DNA of 64,000 bases from Thalassolituus oleivorans MIL-1 (GTDB lineage Bacteria; Pseudomonadota; Gammaproteobacteria; Pseudomonadales; Oceanobacteraceae): contig NC_020888.1 of NCBI RefSeq assembly GCF_000355675.1, positions 1,213,001-1,277,000 on the forward strand. The letters run 5' to 3'. A program made the position numbers and the translations under genes. Below the pieces are notes generated by a model, which saw nothing but the letters and a program-made list of their open reading frames with translations, did no database searches and had not been told where the DNA came from. Positions 18,611 to 27,184 of the stretch are shown here, in pieces. Every line of letters begins with the position of its first letter. Position 1 is the stretch's first letter.

Positions 18611-19083
18611 TTTGGCCTGTTGTTATTCTCGTAGTGCTTGTCGTATTTGGTTCTGTTTATTGGATGAAACCAAGCCCTCGAGATACCCGCCTTGCCGCGC
18701 TGCGTCTCGATGCGATTAAGCGAGGGCTGCATGTACGCCAATTTAAGTTTAAACCGGAGTCGGCAAAAAACGGCGTACGCGATGAGGTTTGGGGTACAAG
18801 CTTCACCTACGTAAGACCTGGTCGACAACAGGGGGGCGAATTGCGTTTTCGCGTGGTCGGGCAAGCGGCTTGGGATAGTGAAGGTTTACCCGAGGGGCTG
18901 GCGTGGCATGATAAAGGAACGCCTGCGGAGGCGGCTTTGCTGTGCGAGAAAATCGGTACTTTAAATGATGAAATAATCATGATGGAAGTATTTGAAAATC
19001 GCGCCACCATAATGACGGCCGAACATAAAGCTGCAACCGCTGAATCCTACGAGCAGTTTTTAAAAGCCTTCCTCCCCGAGTAA
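18607..19083 (+). CDS. Uncharacterised single-pass membrane protein downstream of uup
   Basis: I do not recognise a characterised family. The 158-residue protein has one N-terminal membrane helix (IWPVVILVVLVVFGSVYW) and a mostly soluble remainder with a basic stretch (RDTRLAALRLDAIKRGLHVR), so it is probably anchored in the inner membrane. Its ATG overlaps the uup stop in an ATGA arrangement, showing translational coupling. It is followed by a strong terminator shared with the convergent gene. A role linked to Uup is possible from context but unsupported by any motif. Confidence 0.75.
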   Translation: MIWPVVILVVLVVFGSVYWMKPSPRDTRLAALRLDAIKRGLHVRQFKFKPESAKNGVRDEVWGTSFTYVRPGRQQGGELRFRVVGQAAWDSEGLPEGLAWHDKGTPAEAALLCEKIGTLNDEIIMMEVFENRATIMTAEHKAATAESYEQFLKAFLPE

Positions 19084-19111
19084 CGGTTTTTTATTTGGTT
19101 GAGCTAGATAA

Positions 19112-19140
19112 CAAAAAGCCCTCATTTCGAGGGCTTTTTG
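19112..19140. terminator. Bidirectional terminator between convergent genes
   Basis: A palindrome (CAAAAAGCCCTC ATTTC GAGGGCTTTTTG) with a T run on the plus strand and an A run before the stem can end transcription from both sides: the uup operon and the minus-strand gene at 19159. Confidence 0.9.
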
Positions 19141-19158
19141 TTGGGCTAGGCATCACCA

Positions 19159-19953
19159 TTATTTGTGGTATAAATCATCCAGTTCTTGCAAATGTCCGAC
19201 GATGCGATCGTTGTAGCTCACCACTAAAAAGGGCACGCTGTTCTCGTTGTAATTACGAATAGAGCGTTCCATAAAGCTCCACTTGCTACCAATACTGTCG
19301 AGAATTACCTGACTTCTTTTATCTTTCGCCATCTCCTTTAGCGCTAAATAATCCAGCTGAAATTTATCCGCCATTTCGGTGAGTGTTTGTTTTTGGACAC
19401 CAAGAAATACTTGCCCCAGAACACTCGTTCCCCGAGCTGCGTATTGCGACGTGATTTCTTCCATTAGCAGTGCCATGTTACGGGCTTGCTGCACGATGGC
19501 AGGTGGTGCCATACCGCTAGTAGAGGCTAATTTTGCATACGAGCTGGATATCAGGTTAACCAACGCGAGTGATTTTCTGCCCATATCATCTACTAACCGT
19601 ACATTGGGATAGCCAACATTGAGCATATCTGCGCGATTGTTATTTGTTAGCTGTTTGAATTCTGCCCAGTCGTGTTCGATGGTCGCGACTTCATCTACCA
19701 AGCCGATGGCTTGAGCTTGCAGGCTAACTTGCTCAAGTGATGCCTCAAAGCGTTCAAAGTTGGTGTCGATGCGTTGAGCGTATTTACTATCGGCATCGAG
19801 CCCAGAAAACATATAAAAGCTAGTTACCGCGTTGGTTGCAGCTAAACGCATGGTTTGCATTTCAACCAGAATCGTTTGCGGATCAGCTCGCAATAGCGGG
19901 CTGAATAGTAGAATGGCTAAGGTAAAAAACAGACTTGTTACTAATTTATTCAT
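19159..19953 (-). CDS. Secreted helical protein with PilJ/NIT-like motifs
   Basis: A 264-residue protein with a clear signal peptide (about 23 residues, ending LLRA) and a nearly all-helical mature part. Three segments have a similar pattern: MQTMRLAATNAVTSFYMF, MGRKSLALVNLISSSYAKL and ARNMALLMEEITSQYAARG. They resemble the motif of the PilJ-type N-terminal sensor domain seen in chemoreceptors and NarX-like proteins. No kinase or methyl-accepting domain is present, so it would be a free periplasmic protein. It shares a terminator with the convergent uup operon. The family assignment is tentative. Confidence 0.65.
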   Translation of the reverse strand: MNKLVTSLFFTLAILLFSPLLRADPQTILVEMQTMRLAATNAVTSFYMFSGLDADSKYAQRIDTNFERFEASLEQVSLQAQAIGLVDEVATIEHDWAEFKQLTNNNRADMLNVGYPNVRLVDDMGRKSLALVNLISSSYAKLASTSGMAPPAIVQQARNMALLMEEITSQYAARGTSVLGQVFLGVQKQTLTEMADKFQLDYLALKEMAKDKRSQVILDSIGSKWSFMERSIRNYNENSVPFLVVSYNDRIVGHLQELDDLYHK

Positions 19954-20063
19954 AGGTATCTACTTATTATTTTTGAAAGTATCAGCTCTTCTCACAACCT
20001 GAGTGTATGAAATCTAATGCCTTCTCCATATAGGACATTACAATACGTAACAAAATAGACGAA

Positions 20064-20118
20064 AAATGCTGTCATTGCTGCGTATCAAGCCCTTACTACA
20101 CCACTCATGACAGCATTT
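20064..20118. repeat. Long perfect inverted repeat upstream of fadB
   Basis: AAATGCTGTCAT at 20064-20075 and its exact complement ATGACAGCATTT at 20107-20118 are separated by 31 bases. There is no T run, so it is not a usual terminator. It lies in the 368-base gap between the secreted protein gene and fadB, which also holds the PsrA-like operator at 20199. It may be a two-site operator or an RNA stem; nothing else in the gap is clear. Confidence 0.6.
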
Positions 20119-20198
20119 GTGACGGAGTTGGCTAAGGTGGCTATTTATTGAGCGCGTCTTGACTTTCAGGCCGCTTTCTAAGAAGGTGTGCGTTCGGA

Positions 20199-20216
20199 TT
20201 CAAACGCTTGTATGAA
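20199..20216. promoter_or_regulatory. PsrA-like operator upstream of fadBA
   Basis: TTCAAACGCTTGTATGAA is an 18-bp palindrome with one mismatch (TTCAAAC-N4-GTATGAA) and fits the known PsrA-type motif that controls beta-oxidation genes in many gammaproteobacteria. It lies 106 bases before the fadB start. Long-chain acyl groups would relieve repression; this regulation is inferred from the family. Confidence 0.65.
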
Positions 20217-20321
20217 TTGTTCGATTTCTGAACACCAAAAGCCGTTGTTTCACCAACCGGCAAACTGTTGGCTCGCATAAGCAGGCCAACCAATAGCTAA
20301 CCACCATGTGGAGATCAGTTG

Positions 20322-22469
20322 ATGATTTACGAAGGTAAAGCCATCACGGTAACTATGATCGAAGGCGGCATCGCCGAATTGAAATTCGATCTACAAGGCG
20401 ACTCTGTTAACAAGTTTAACCGTGTAACCCTGGAAGACCTTAAGGCATCTGTAGAAGCAATCCAAGGTAACAGCGACGTTAAAGGCGTTCTTGTTACTTC
20501 TGGCAAAGACGTTTTCATCGTAGGCGCGGACATCACCGAATTCGGTGAAGCGTTCAAGCAAAGCGAAGAAGAAATCGCAGCTTGGGGCTTAGAAGCTAAC
20601 AAAATCTTCAGCGCTATCGAAGATCTGCCAGTTCCAACCCTGACTGCTATCAATGGCATCGCATTGGGTGGCGGTTTTGAAATGTGTTTGTCGACTGACC
20701 TACGTGTTATGTCTGACAAAGCAAAGGTGGGTCTGCCAGAAGTTAAGTTAGGCTTAATGCCAGGCTTCGGCGGTACTGTTCGTCTGCCACGCGTTATCGG
20801 CGCAGACAATGCCATCGAATGGATCTGCATGGGCGCAGAGAACAAGCCAGAAAAAGCACTGAAAGACGGTGCTGTTGATTCTGTTGTTACTGCCGACAAG
20901 CTGAAAGAAGTATCTATTGCTATGTTGCAATCTGCGATTGCAGGCGAAATCAACTGGCAAGCTCGTCGTGAAGAGAAAACATCTAAGTTGAAACTCGACA
21001 CGCTAGAGCAAATGATGGTTTTCGAAACCGCTAAAGGTTTCGTTGCTGGCCAAACCAAAGGTCACTACCCAGCGCCAATCGTTGCAATCAAGTCTATGCA
21101 GAAAGCTGCAAACTTTGGTCGTGACAAAGCGCTAGAAGTAGAAGCTAAAGGTTTCGCACAACTGGCTAAAACATCTGAAAGCAATGCATTGATCGGTTTG
21201 TTCATGAACGATCAGTTGTTGAAGAAAAAAGCCAAAGATTACGACAAAGCGGCTAAGCCTACTAACATGGCAGCTGTATTAGGCGCAGGCATCATGGGTG
21301 GCGGTATTGCTTACCAGTCAGCCTTGAAAGGCACGCCTATCTTAATGAAAGATATCGCTGAAGCAGGTATCGAGTTGGGCTTGAACGAAGCCAACAAACT
21401 GCTTTCTAAGCGTGTAGAACGTAAGAAAATGAAGCCAGCTCAAATGGGTGAAGCGTTAAACCGCATTCGTCCTACTTTGACTTACGGCGATTTCGGTAAC
21501 GTAGACACCGTAGTAGAAGCGGTTGTTGAAAACCCGAAAGTTAAGAAAATGGTATTGGCTGAACTAGAAGATAACGTTCGTCCCGACACCATCATCACAT
21601 CTAACACATCAACGATTTCTATCGATTTGTTGGCTGCTGATCTTAAGCGTCCTGAAAACTTCTTGGGTATGCACTTCTTTAACCCAGTAAACATGATGCC
21701 ATTGGTAGAAATTATTCGCGGTGCGAAGACGTCTCCAGAAGCCGTTGCTACTGTGGTTTCATACGCTAAGAAAATGGGCAAAACACCAATCGTTGTTAAC
21801 GATTGCCCTGGTTTCTTAGTTAACCGCGTATTGTTCCCTTACTTCGCTGGTTTCGCAGGCTTGGTTCGTCACGGTGCTGACTTCCAAACTGTTGATAAAG
21901 TGATGGAGAAGTTCGGTTTCCCAATGGGTCCAGCTTACTTGCTAGACGTTGTTGGTATCGACACTGGTCACCATGCAAACGAAGTGATGGCAGAAGGTTT
22001 CCCAGATCGCATGAAGGCTGACTTCAAGTCGGCAATGGATGTGATGTACGAAGAAAACCGTCTTGGCCAGAAAAACGGTAAAGGTTTCTACGTTTATGAA
22101 ACTGATGCCAAAGGTAAGCCTAAGAAGACTGTTGACGCTGGCGTTTACGACCTACTCAAGCCAGTGGTTGCAGAAAGCCGTGAATTCACTAACGAAGAAC
22201 TGATCGAGCGCATGATGATCCCAATGTGCATCGAAATCGCTCGCTGCTTGGAAGAGGGTATCGTTGATACACCAGCCGAAGCAGATATGGGCTTGATCTT
22301 CGGTATCGGCTTCCCTCCATTCCGTGGTGGTGCGTGCCGTTACATGGATTCTCTAGGTATGGCTAACTTCGTTGCTTCATGCGACAAGTACGCTGAACTG
22401 GGTAATCTGTACAAACCAACCGATCGTATGCGTGAAATGGCTGCGAACGGCGAAAGCTACTTCGGTTAA
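20322..22469 (+). CDS. fadB: Fatty acid oxidation complex subunit alpha FadB
   Basis: This 715-residue enzyme has two catalytic parts. The N-terminal enoyl-CoA hydratase/isomerase (about residues 1-190) carries [15 protein letters not shown] and [14 protein letters not shown], and the 3-hydroxyacyl-CoA dehydrogenase part begins with the NAD motif [10 protein letters not shown] near residue 323 and has the catalytic histidine in [15 protein letters not shown]. It forms a complex with FadA for beta-oxidation of fatty acids, here probably including those made from alkanes by AlkB. A TTG at 20319 is in frame, but ATG 20322 with GGAG 8 bases upstream matches Pseudomonas FadB, which starts [10 protein letters not shown]. 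Confidence 0.97.
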   Translation: MIYEGKAITVTMIEGGIAELKFDLQGDSVNKFNRVTLEDLKASVEAIQGNSDVKGVLVTSGKDVFIVGADITEFGEAFKQSEEEIAAWGLEANKIFSAIEDLPVPTLTAINGIALGGGFEMCLSTDLRVMSDKAKVGLPEVKLGLMPGFGGTVRLPRVIGADNAIEWICMGAENKPEKALKDGAVDSVVTADKLKEVSIAMLQSAIAGEINWQARREEKTSKLKLDTLEQMMVFETAKGFVAGQTKGHYPAPIVAIKSMQKAANFGRDKALEVEAKGFAQLAKTSESNALIGLFMNDQLLKKKAKDYDKAAKPTNMAAVLGAGIMGGGIAYQSALKGTPILMKDIAEAGIELGLNEANKLLSKRVERKKMKPAQMGEALNRIRPTLTYGDFGNVDTVVEAVVENPKVKKMVLAELEDNVRPDTIITSNTSTISIDLLAADLKRPENFLGMHFFNPVNMMPLVEIIRGAKTSPEAVATVVSYAKKMGKTPIVVNDCPGFLVNRVLFPYFAGFAGLVRHGADFQTVDKVMEKFGFPMGPAYLLDVVGIDTGHHANEVMAEGFPDRMKADFKSAMDVMYEENRLGQKNGKGFYVYETDAKGKPKKTVDAGVYDLLKPVVAESREFTNEELIERMMIPMCIEIARCLEEGIVDTPAEADMGLIFGIGFPPFRGGACRYMDSLGMANFVASCDKYAELGNLYKPTDRMREMAANGESYFG

Positions 22470-22481
22470 TAGGCGCACTAG

Positions 22482-23669
<1,188 letters not shown>

Positions 23670-23687
23670 TTCTGACGTCAGACGAAT

Positions 23688-23717
23688 AAAAAAAACCGGC
23701 CTTGTGCCGGTTTTTTT
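23688..23717 (+). terminator. Rho-independent terminator of fadBA
   Basis: The stem AACCGGC / GCCGGTT with a short loop and seven T residues lies 20 bases after fadA. The terminator and about 80 bases after it resemble the segment at 24763-24870. Confidence 0.9.
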
Positions 23718-23772
23718 ATGGGTGAAATATGGTTGAGCAATACCAAACTTTTAGCAAAGCTGGGCCGTACAG

Positions 23773-23796
23773 GTAAGAGCGCATCTTATGCGCGAA
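23773..23796 (+). repeat. REP element (single copy)
   Basis: The sequence GTAAGAGCGCATCTTATGCGCGAA is read here as GTAAGAGCGCATC then TTATGCGCGAA: a GTAG-like head followed by an imperfect palindrome (GCGCAT / ATGCGC). It is closely similar to the element at 24844 and belongs to the same family as the arrays at 48.9 and 53.6 kb. It lies between fadA and the next gene. Confidence 0.75.
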
Positions 23797-23895
23797 GGCT
23801 TTGATACAAAAACTTGGTTTCTGGCGCATTCTGACCCTAGATTACAATAGTTAACAACCGTAAACTAAGCCCATAATAACTATCAAGGAAGGCCA

Positions 23896-24741
23896 GTGAA
23901 ATTACCTCTATTATCCTGTCTCGTACTTTTAACACCTGTTTCTGCCTTTGCTGAACTAGTTCCTGCGTCTGACTTTGAGTTGTCCAATGCCACTGGTCAG
24001 GCTGGTGTGGATCTAACTCTCGATTTCGATCTAACCATTGGTGAAATTAAATATACCGATGACGACGTATTCGATGGCGGCTCGTTATCTGTTTCTGGCG
24101 TTACCTTAGGTGGTGGTGCAGGCCGTACAACCCTATTTGGCGAAGCCGTTACCAATACCTCTCGTATTGATAACCTCACCTTCGCGATTGATGTCGACAG
24201 CACGGGTGCTCTAGTTATTGATGGCGGCTCTAACGGCGCCAATGGCGAACAGTTTGTTGATTTCAACATTCATGTTGACCAAGTAGCGTTGAAAAACGCA
24301 TCTAACCAAGTAGGTGCAGTGCTAGTTGATAGCATGAATATCTACGGTGCGCTTGGACAGTTCAGAACCGTGATTTCAGAACAAGAATGGCAGTTCAACG
24401 GCCTTCCGGTTAATCGCACAACCATCACAGGTGACCTTAGCTTTGGTATTGATGATCTTGATCTCGATTTAAGCTCTATGTTGGGTGTGCAGATATATGA
24501 TGCCGTCTTACTCGGTGGTGACTATATCGACGACACGCCAGGTTCAAGCTTAGCCAGCTTCCATTATGCAATTGCCGCTTTTGATGAAGGTGTAGGAATA
24601 GATTTTAAAGGCGGCGCTGCTGGCCAAAACGTTTTCGATCTTGTAATGCCAACCGTATATGTCGGTAATGGTTTAATCGGCGGTATTACCTTAGACGACG
24701 TATCTATTCGCGGTGTTGATTTGTTTATTGCTGGTCACTAA
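23896..24741 (+). CDS. Secreted FilA/DUF6160-like protein
   Basis: A 281-residue protein with a signal peptide (residues 1-19, ending AFA) and an opening LVPASDFELSNATGQAGVDL that resembles the start of FilA/DUF6160-type proteins, which are linked with fimbria-like or surface assembly. The rest is rich in Asp, Gly, Val and Leu in alternating patterns, suggesting beta structure, with no cysteines. The start is a GTG with AAGGAAGG upstream. It is a single gene with its own terminator. The family link is a moderate-confidence recognition; the function is unknown. Confidence 0.65.
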   Translation: MKLPLLSCLVLLTPVSAFAELVPASDFELSNATGQAGVDLTLDFDLTIGEIKYTDDDVFDGGSLSVSGVTLGGGAGRTTLFGEAVTNTSRIDNLTFAIDVDSTGALVIDGGSNGANGEQFVDFNIHVDQVALKNASNQVGAVLVDSMNIYGALGQFRTVISEQEWQFNGLPVNRTTITGDLSFGIDDLDLDLSSMLGVQIYDAVLLGGDYIDDTPGSSLASFHYAIAAFDEGVGIDFKGGAAGQNVFDLVMPTVYVGNGLIGGITLDDVSIRGVDLFIAGH

Positions 24742-24762
24742 ACGCAACAGTATTTGTTTAAT

Positions 24763-24789
24763 AAAAAACCGGCTTCGGCCGGTTTTTTT
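24763..24789 (+). terminator. Rho-independent terminator after the FilA-like gene
   Basis: The stem AAAACCGGC / GCCGGTTTT with a TTCG-type tetraloop and a T run lies 22 bases after the stop codon. Confidence 0.9.
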
Positions 24790-24843
24790 GTGGGTGAAAT
24801 GCAATTAGCAAAACCAAACGTTGAGCAAAGTTAAGCCGTGCCT

Positions 24844-24867
24844 GTAGGAGCGCATCTTATGCGCGAA
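24844..24867 (+). repeat. REP element that truncates the intI stub
   Basis: The element starts GTAGGAGCGCATCTTAT and continues GCGCGAA. It has the GTAG head and palindrome of the local REP family and is nearly identical to the one at 23773; both are preceded by a similar terminator and a diverged spacer. On the minus strand its right part encodes the last codons and the stop of the intI remnant, so it marks the break point of that gene. Confidence 0.8.
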
Positions 24868-24928
24868 GGCTGTACCCATTAAAGCGCATAAACTGACGTA
24901 TATCAGTGAGGAATTTGCTCTTGGCCAT
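24857..24928 (-). pseudogene. intI: Integron integrase intI, 5' stub (23 codons)
   Basis: On the minus strand an ATG at 24928 with a strong GGAGGT ribosome site opens a frame reading MAKSKFLTDIRQFMRFNGY then SLRA and stop. This matches the N terminus of IntI tyrosine recombinases (pattern FL..IR..(M/I)R...YS(L/I)RTE..Y). The gene is lost after about 22 residues, where a REP element begins, so no catalytic residue remains. A LexA box lies 26 bases upstream and a cassette array lies on the other side, the standard arrangement of intI and attI. The similarity rests on a short segment, but the context makes the call strong. Confidence 0.8.
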
Positions 24929-24954
24929 CCGTGACCTCCAATTGTAAATATATA

Positions 24955-24970
24955 CTGTTCATATATACAG
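24955..24970. promoter_or_regulatory. LexA (SOS) box of the intI remnant
   Basis: CTGTTCATATATACAG fits the LexA consensus CTGT-N8-ACAG exactly at both ends. It lies 26 bases before the intI start codon, the place where LexA represses integrase genes in many integrons. With the gene destroyed, the box is probably a fossil. Confidence 0.8.
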
Positions 24971-25248
24971 TATATTTTTACAAAGGCAAGAAACTGTGGC
25001 ACACTTTACAAATCGGGTTGCACGCTTTGCCAGTGGGTGATAGCTTAAACTCCACTTAAATCAGTAAGTTACAAACTTGGTTTACAAGTTAGTGTGCCAT
25101 ACAAAACCGAAATAGTGTGCGCGCACACTTTCACAGAATGGATTATTAGTGTAATGGAATATGCCCCTTTTAAAACAATGAGTTACGGTAAAATCGGAAC
25201 TTTGTCAAAACCGGCAAAGTGTGCCAGTACACTATTAAGCTGTTAAGT
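24971..25248. other. Probable attI region with repeated GTGTGC motifs
   Basis: This stretch between the LexA box and cassette 1 holds no gene. It ends in the core GTTAAGT (25242-25248), which matches cassette 1's own attC core (ACTTAAC). The motif GTGTGCCA or its complement occurs at 24997-25004, 25092-25099 and 25219-25226, and a 16-bp perfect palindrome AGTGTGCGCGCACACT is at 25114-25129. Such motifs could be the integrase-binding direct repeats of attI, or operators. A cassette promoter should lie here, but only a weak candidate is visible (TTGTCA at 25202). Confidence 0.6.
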
Positions 25249-25269
25249 GTCCTCCATAAAGGTAACACC

Positions 25270-25725
25270 GTGAAAACTTACAATCTCGAAAAACGCGACG
25301 AAGTTTCAGCGTTCTGTTTAAATGTACGAGCCACGGGTGGTACATTAACACTACCTGAACTTAAACAATGCAGAGACCAGTTATCAAAAATTGGCAATAT
25401 TAATCCAATTTATAAAGATTTAATCTCTGAGGTAAGTAAAACCTCAATCTATCTACATCAATTGATAGAGGATAAAACCCCTTGGTACAACACTAAACCT
25501 TTCTATATAGCTATTTCTGGTGTAATACTGACTGCAATATTTTCCCTCGCAATCACTTTTTATCTGTTAAGAGTGGAACAAGGATTGACACAACACACCC
25601 AACAAGAAATCCTACAAAAACCACTACAAGCACAGGACTCATCAAAACCTCCTATAAATATTCAAAATCCAACACTTAACAAGACAAGTAACACGGACGG
25701 CGGTAAAGCTGCCTCCGGTTCTTGA
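25270..25725 (+). CDS. Cassette 1: hypothetical single-pass membrane protein
   Basis: I do not recognise a family. The protein (151 residues) has an N-terminal soluble helical part (about 75 residues), one membrane helix (FYIAISGVILTAIFSLAITF) and a polar C-terminal tail rich in Gln, Pro, Ser and Asn. The frame is open to a GTG at 25219, but this lies outside the cassette boundary at 25243, so GTG 25270 with AAAGG upstream is the better start. The last 15 or so codons are encoded by the attC site, common for cassette genes. A two-part soluble/membrane layout is also seen in some defence or toxin proteins, but nothing here shows that. Confidence 0.7.
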   Translation: MKTYNLEKRDEVSAFCLNVRATGGTLTLPELKQCRDQLSKIGNINPIYKDLISEVSKTSIYLHQLIEDKTPWYNTKPFYIAISGVILTAIFSLAITFYLLRVEQGLTQHTQQEILQKPLQAQDSSKPPINIQNPTLNKTSNTDGGKAASGS

Positions 25726-25735
25726 GGCGTTAAGC
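25674..25735 (+). other. attC site 1
   Basis: A 62-base site with 5' core ACTTAAC (25674-25680) and 3' core GTTAAGC (25729-25735). Between them the arms CAAG...CTTG, CGG...CCG and GGC...GCC form an imperfect hairpin, as needed for single-strand recombination by IntI. The crossover point is G25729/T25730. Confidence 0.85.
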
Positions 25736-25754
25736 AATCAATGGAGATACATAA

Positions 25755-26531
25755 TTGATCGACGAAAGTAATCCAGCAGGAAGACTTCATAAAATACTAA
25801 CACAGGCCAAAAACCGTCCAGATCAAGAGAAGGTACGTAAGGTCTGGGCGACTGTTTTAGATGTAGAGGAAAACGATGTAATAGTTACAAAGGCTGTGGT
25901 GGAGTTGTATACACTTTCAAACGAAATTCAGTCATTGATAAAGATGAATAATAATCTAAACCATGATTTATACCTGAAGTCATTTAACAGAATAAATAAT
26001 GCCTTCTTCCCTCTGAATCTTGGAGCGGACTGGAAGCCTGTCAAAGGGCACTTAACTGAAGAGTCTCTTACACGGCTGCAGTTTTGCGCAGAAGAACTAT
26101 CCACGTTTTACACAGAAGACACTCTTTCCGATGAAGATCTAAAAGAGATAATCGAGAAGACAGAAGAACTTTTTAGCGCAGTATATGCGTCTAGTCTTCC
26201 TGATGCATTGCGATTATCTCTTTTGGAAGAGGTAGAGCGCTTAAGAAATTCTATAAGCATGTACAGAATCAAGGGTGCAAAAGGGTTAAAAGAAGCACTT
26301 CAAGGAACAATTGGCGCCGTCGTTGCAAATCAGCAAGACTTAAAGGATTCTTCTAAAGATAATCCAGATGTTTTGAAGCGGCTAGGAGAGCTCATTGATA
26401 AATTAGATTCTTTCACAGCTAGAGCCCTAAAATTGAAAAAGATGCTGACAAAGCCGATACGTTTTTTTCTTGAGAAAGTAACAGATCCAACGACAGAAGA
26501 CGTTGATCCTGAAGTTGAACCAGATGCTTAA
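25755..26531 (+). CDS. Cassette 2: hypothetical helical protein
   Basis: I do not recognise a family. The 258-residue protein has no signal peptide or membrane helix. It is charged and mostly helical, with a probable coiled-coil stretch around residues 130-175 (Glu/Leu/Lys-rich) and an acidic C terminus (TTEDVDPEVEPDA). It starts at a TTG with GGAG 8 bases upstream, 25 bases into the cassette, and its TAA lies inside the 5' core of attC 2. This tight packing is typical of integron cassettes. The AT-rich base use differs from the fad genes nearby, consistent with transfer. Confidence 0.7.
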   Translation: MIDESNPAGRLHKILTQAKNRPDQEKVRKVWATVLDVEENDVIVTKAVVELYTLSNEIQSLIKMNNNLNHDLYLKSFNRINNAFFPLNLGADWKPVKGHLTEESLTRLQFCAEELSTFYTEDTLSDEDLKEIIEKTEELFSAVYASSLPDALRLSLLEEVERLRNSISMYRIKGAKGLKEALQGTIGAVVANQQDLKDSSKDNPDVLKRLGELIDKLDSFTARALKLKKMLTKPIRFFLEKVTDPTTEDVDPEVEPDA

Positions 26532-26573
26532 CAAAGCATTCCAGCGGACAAGCCGCTGAATGCGGCGTTAAGG
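26526..26573 (+). other. attC site 2
   Basis: A 48-base site with 5' core GCTTAAC (26526-26532) and 3' core GTTAAGG (26567-26573). The inner arms GCATTCCAGCGG and CCGCTGAATGC pair with one extra base, which would be the extrahelical base that sets recombination polarity, and the loop is ACAAG. The crossover point is G26567/T26568. Confidence 0.92.
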
Positions 26574-26580
26574 CTCAATC

Positions 26581-27033
26581 ATGAAGCATCTATTCTTTCT
26601 TACAATTTTACTTTCGTTAAGCCCATTTTCTATGGGGTTCGAGGATGGATTTTATAGTACGTCCGGCGGTGAGTGTTCATCTGATTTTATTGAACTTAGA
26701 TCTGACGAAGGTAGGTATCGGAACTTTTCTAAAAGAGAAGATAGTTTTTCCTTGATGTTCGATAAATACAGTATTGATAAAAATGGGGTAATGATTTTAA
26801 AAATGGGAGGCTATGAATTCTCAGTAGAACCCTCTGAGAATGGTGTTTATCCCATGTATTCATACTATGAAGGGAATAAAAGACAGCAGGCAACGTCGCT
26901 TCATAAGTGCAAATCCTTTGATAGCGATGTGTTGAAAATATATACAGACATTGTGGCTTTTTCAAAAAAGTATCCCGGAGTTAATTTTGGTGTGGGGCAT
27001 AGCTCTAGCTTTAAAGTAAGGCCCGATGGCTAA
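26581..27033 (+). CDS. Cassette 3: hypothetical secreted protein
   Basis: I do not recognise a family. The 150-residue protein starts with a signal peptide (MKHLFFLTILLSLSPFSMGF) and a mature part rich in Ser, Tyr, Gly and Lys, with two cysteines (near residues 32 and 110) that could form a disulfide in the periplasm. The ATG lies 8 bases after the attC 2 core, with AAGG upstream. The stop is just before attC 3. It is probably a periplasmic protein carried as a cassette. Confidence 0.7.
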   Translation: MKHLFFLTILLSLSPFSMGFEDGFYSTSGGECSSDFIELRSDEGRYRNFSKREDSFSLMFDKYSIDKNGVMILKMGGYEFSVEPSENGVYPMYSYYEGNKRQQATSLHKCKSFDSDVLKIYTDIVAFSKKYPGVNFGVGHSSSFKVRPDG

Positions 27034-27035
27034 TG

Positions 27036-27143
27036 CCTTAACAAACGCAAACACTCGGACCGTATTTAAGCTGTCTTCGTTTTTGCAAAAGGGCCGCAAA
27101 AACGCAGCCATCTCAAATCCGTCCGGTGTTGCGGGCGTTAGCT
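27036..27143 (+). other. attC site 3
   Basis: A 108-base site with 5' core CCTTAAC (27036-27042) and 3' core GTTAGCT (27137-27143). The arms CGCAAACACTCGGAC and GTCCGGTGTTGCG pair with one or two unpaired bases, and the middle part holds further complementary stretches (TTTTGCAAAA, GGGCCGCAAAAACG). The length is in the range of the long Vibrio-type repeats. The crossover point is G27137/T27138. Confidence 0.85.
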
Positions 27144-27184
27144 CCTTTGAGGGCGTACCACCATCAAGTTAATAAGGAATAAAG

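Noticed and set aside
24805-25002. A 65-codon minus-strand frame covering the LexA box and intI stub
   Set aside because: It is in a different frame from the intI stub, has no ribosome site and no recognisable protein features. The intI frame with GGAGGT is the meaningful one.
25219-25269. GTG at 25219 as the start of the cassette 1 gene
   Set aside because: It lies outside the cassette border at 25243, and the upstream codons have no ribosome site; GTG 25270 does.
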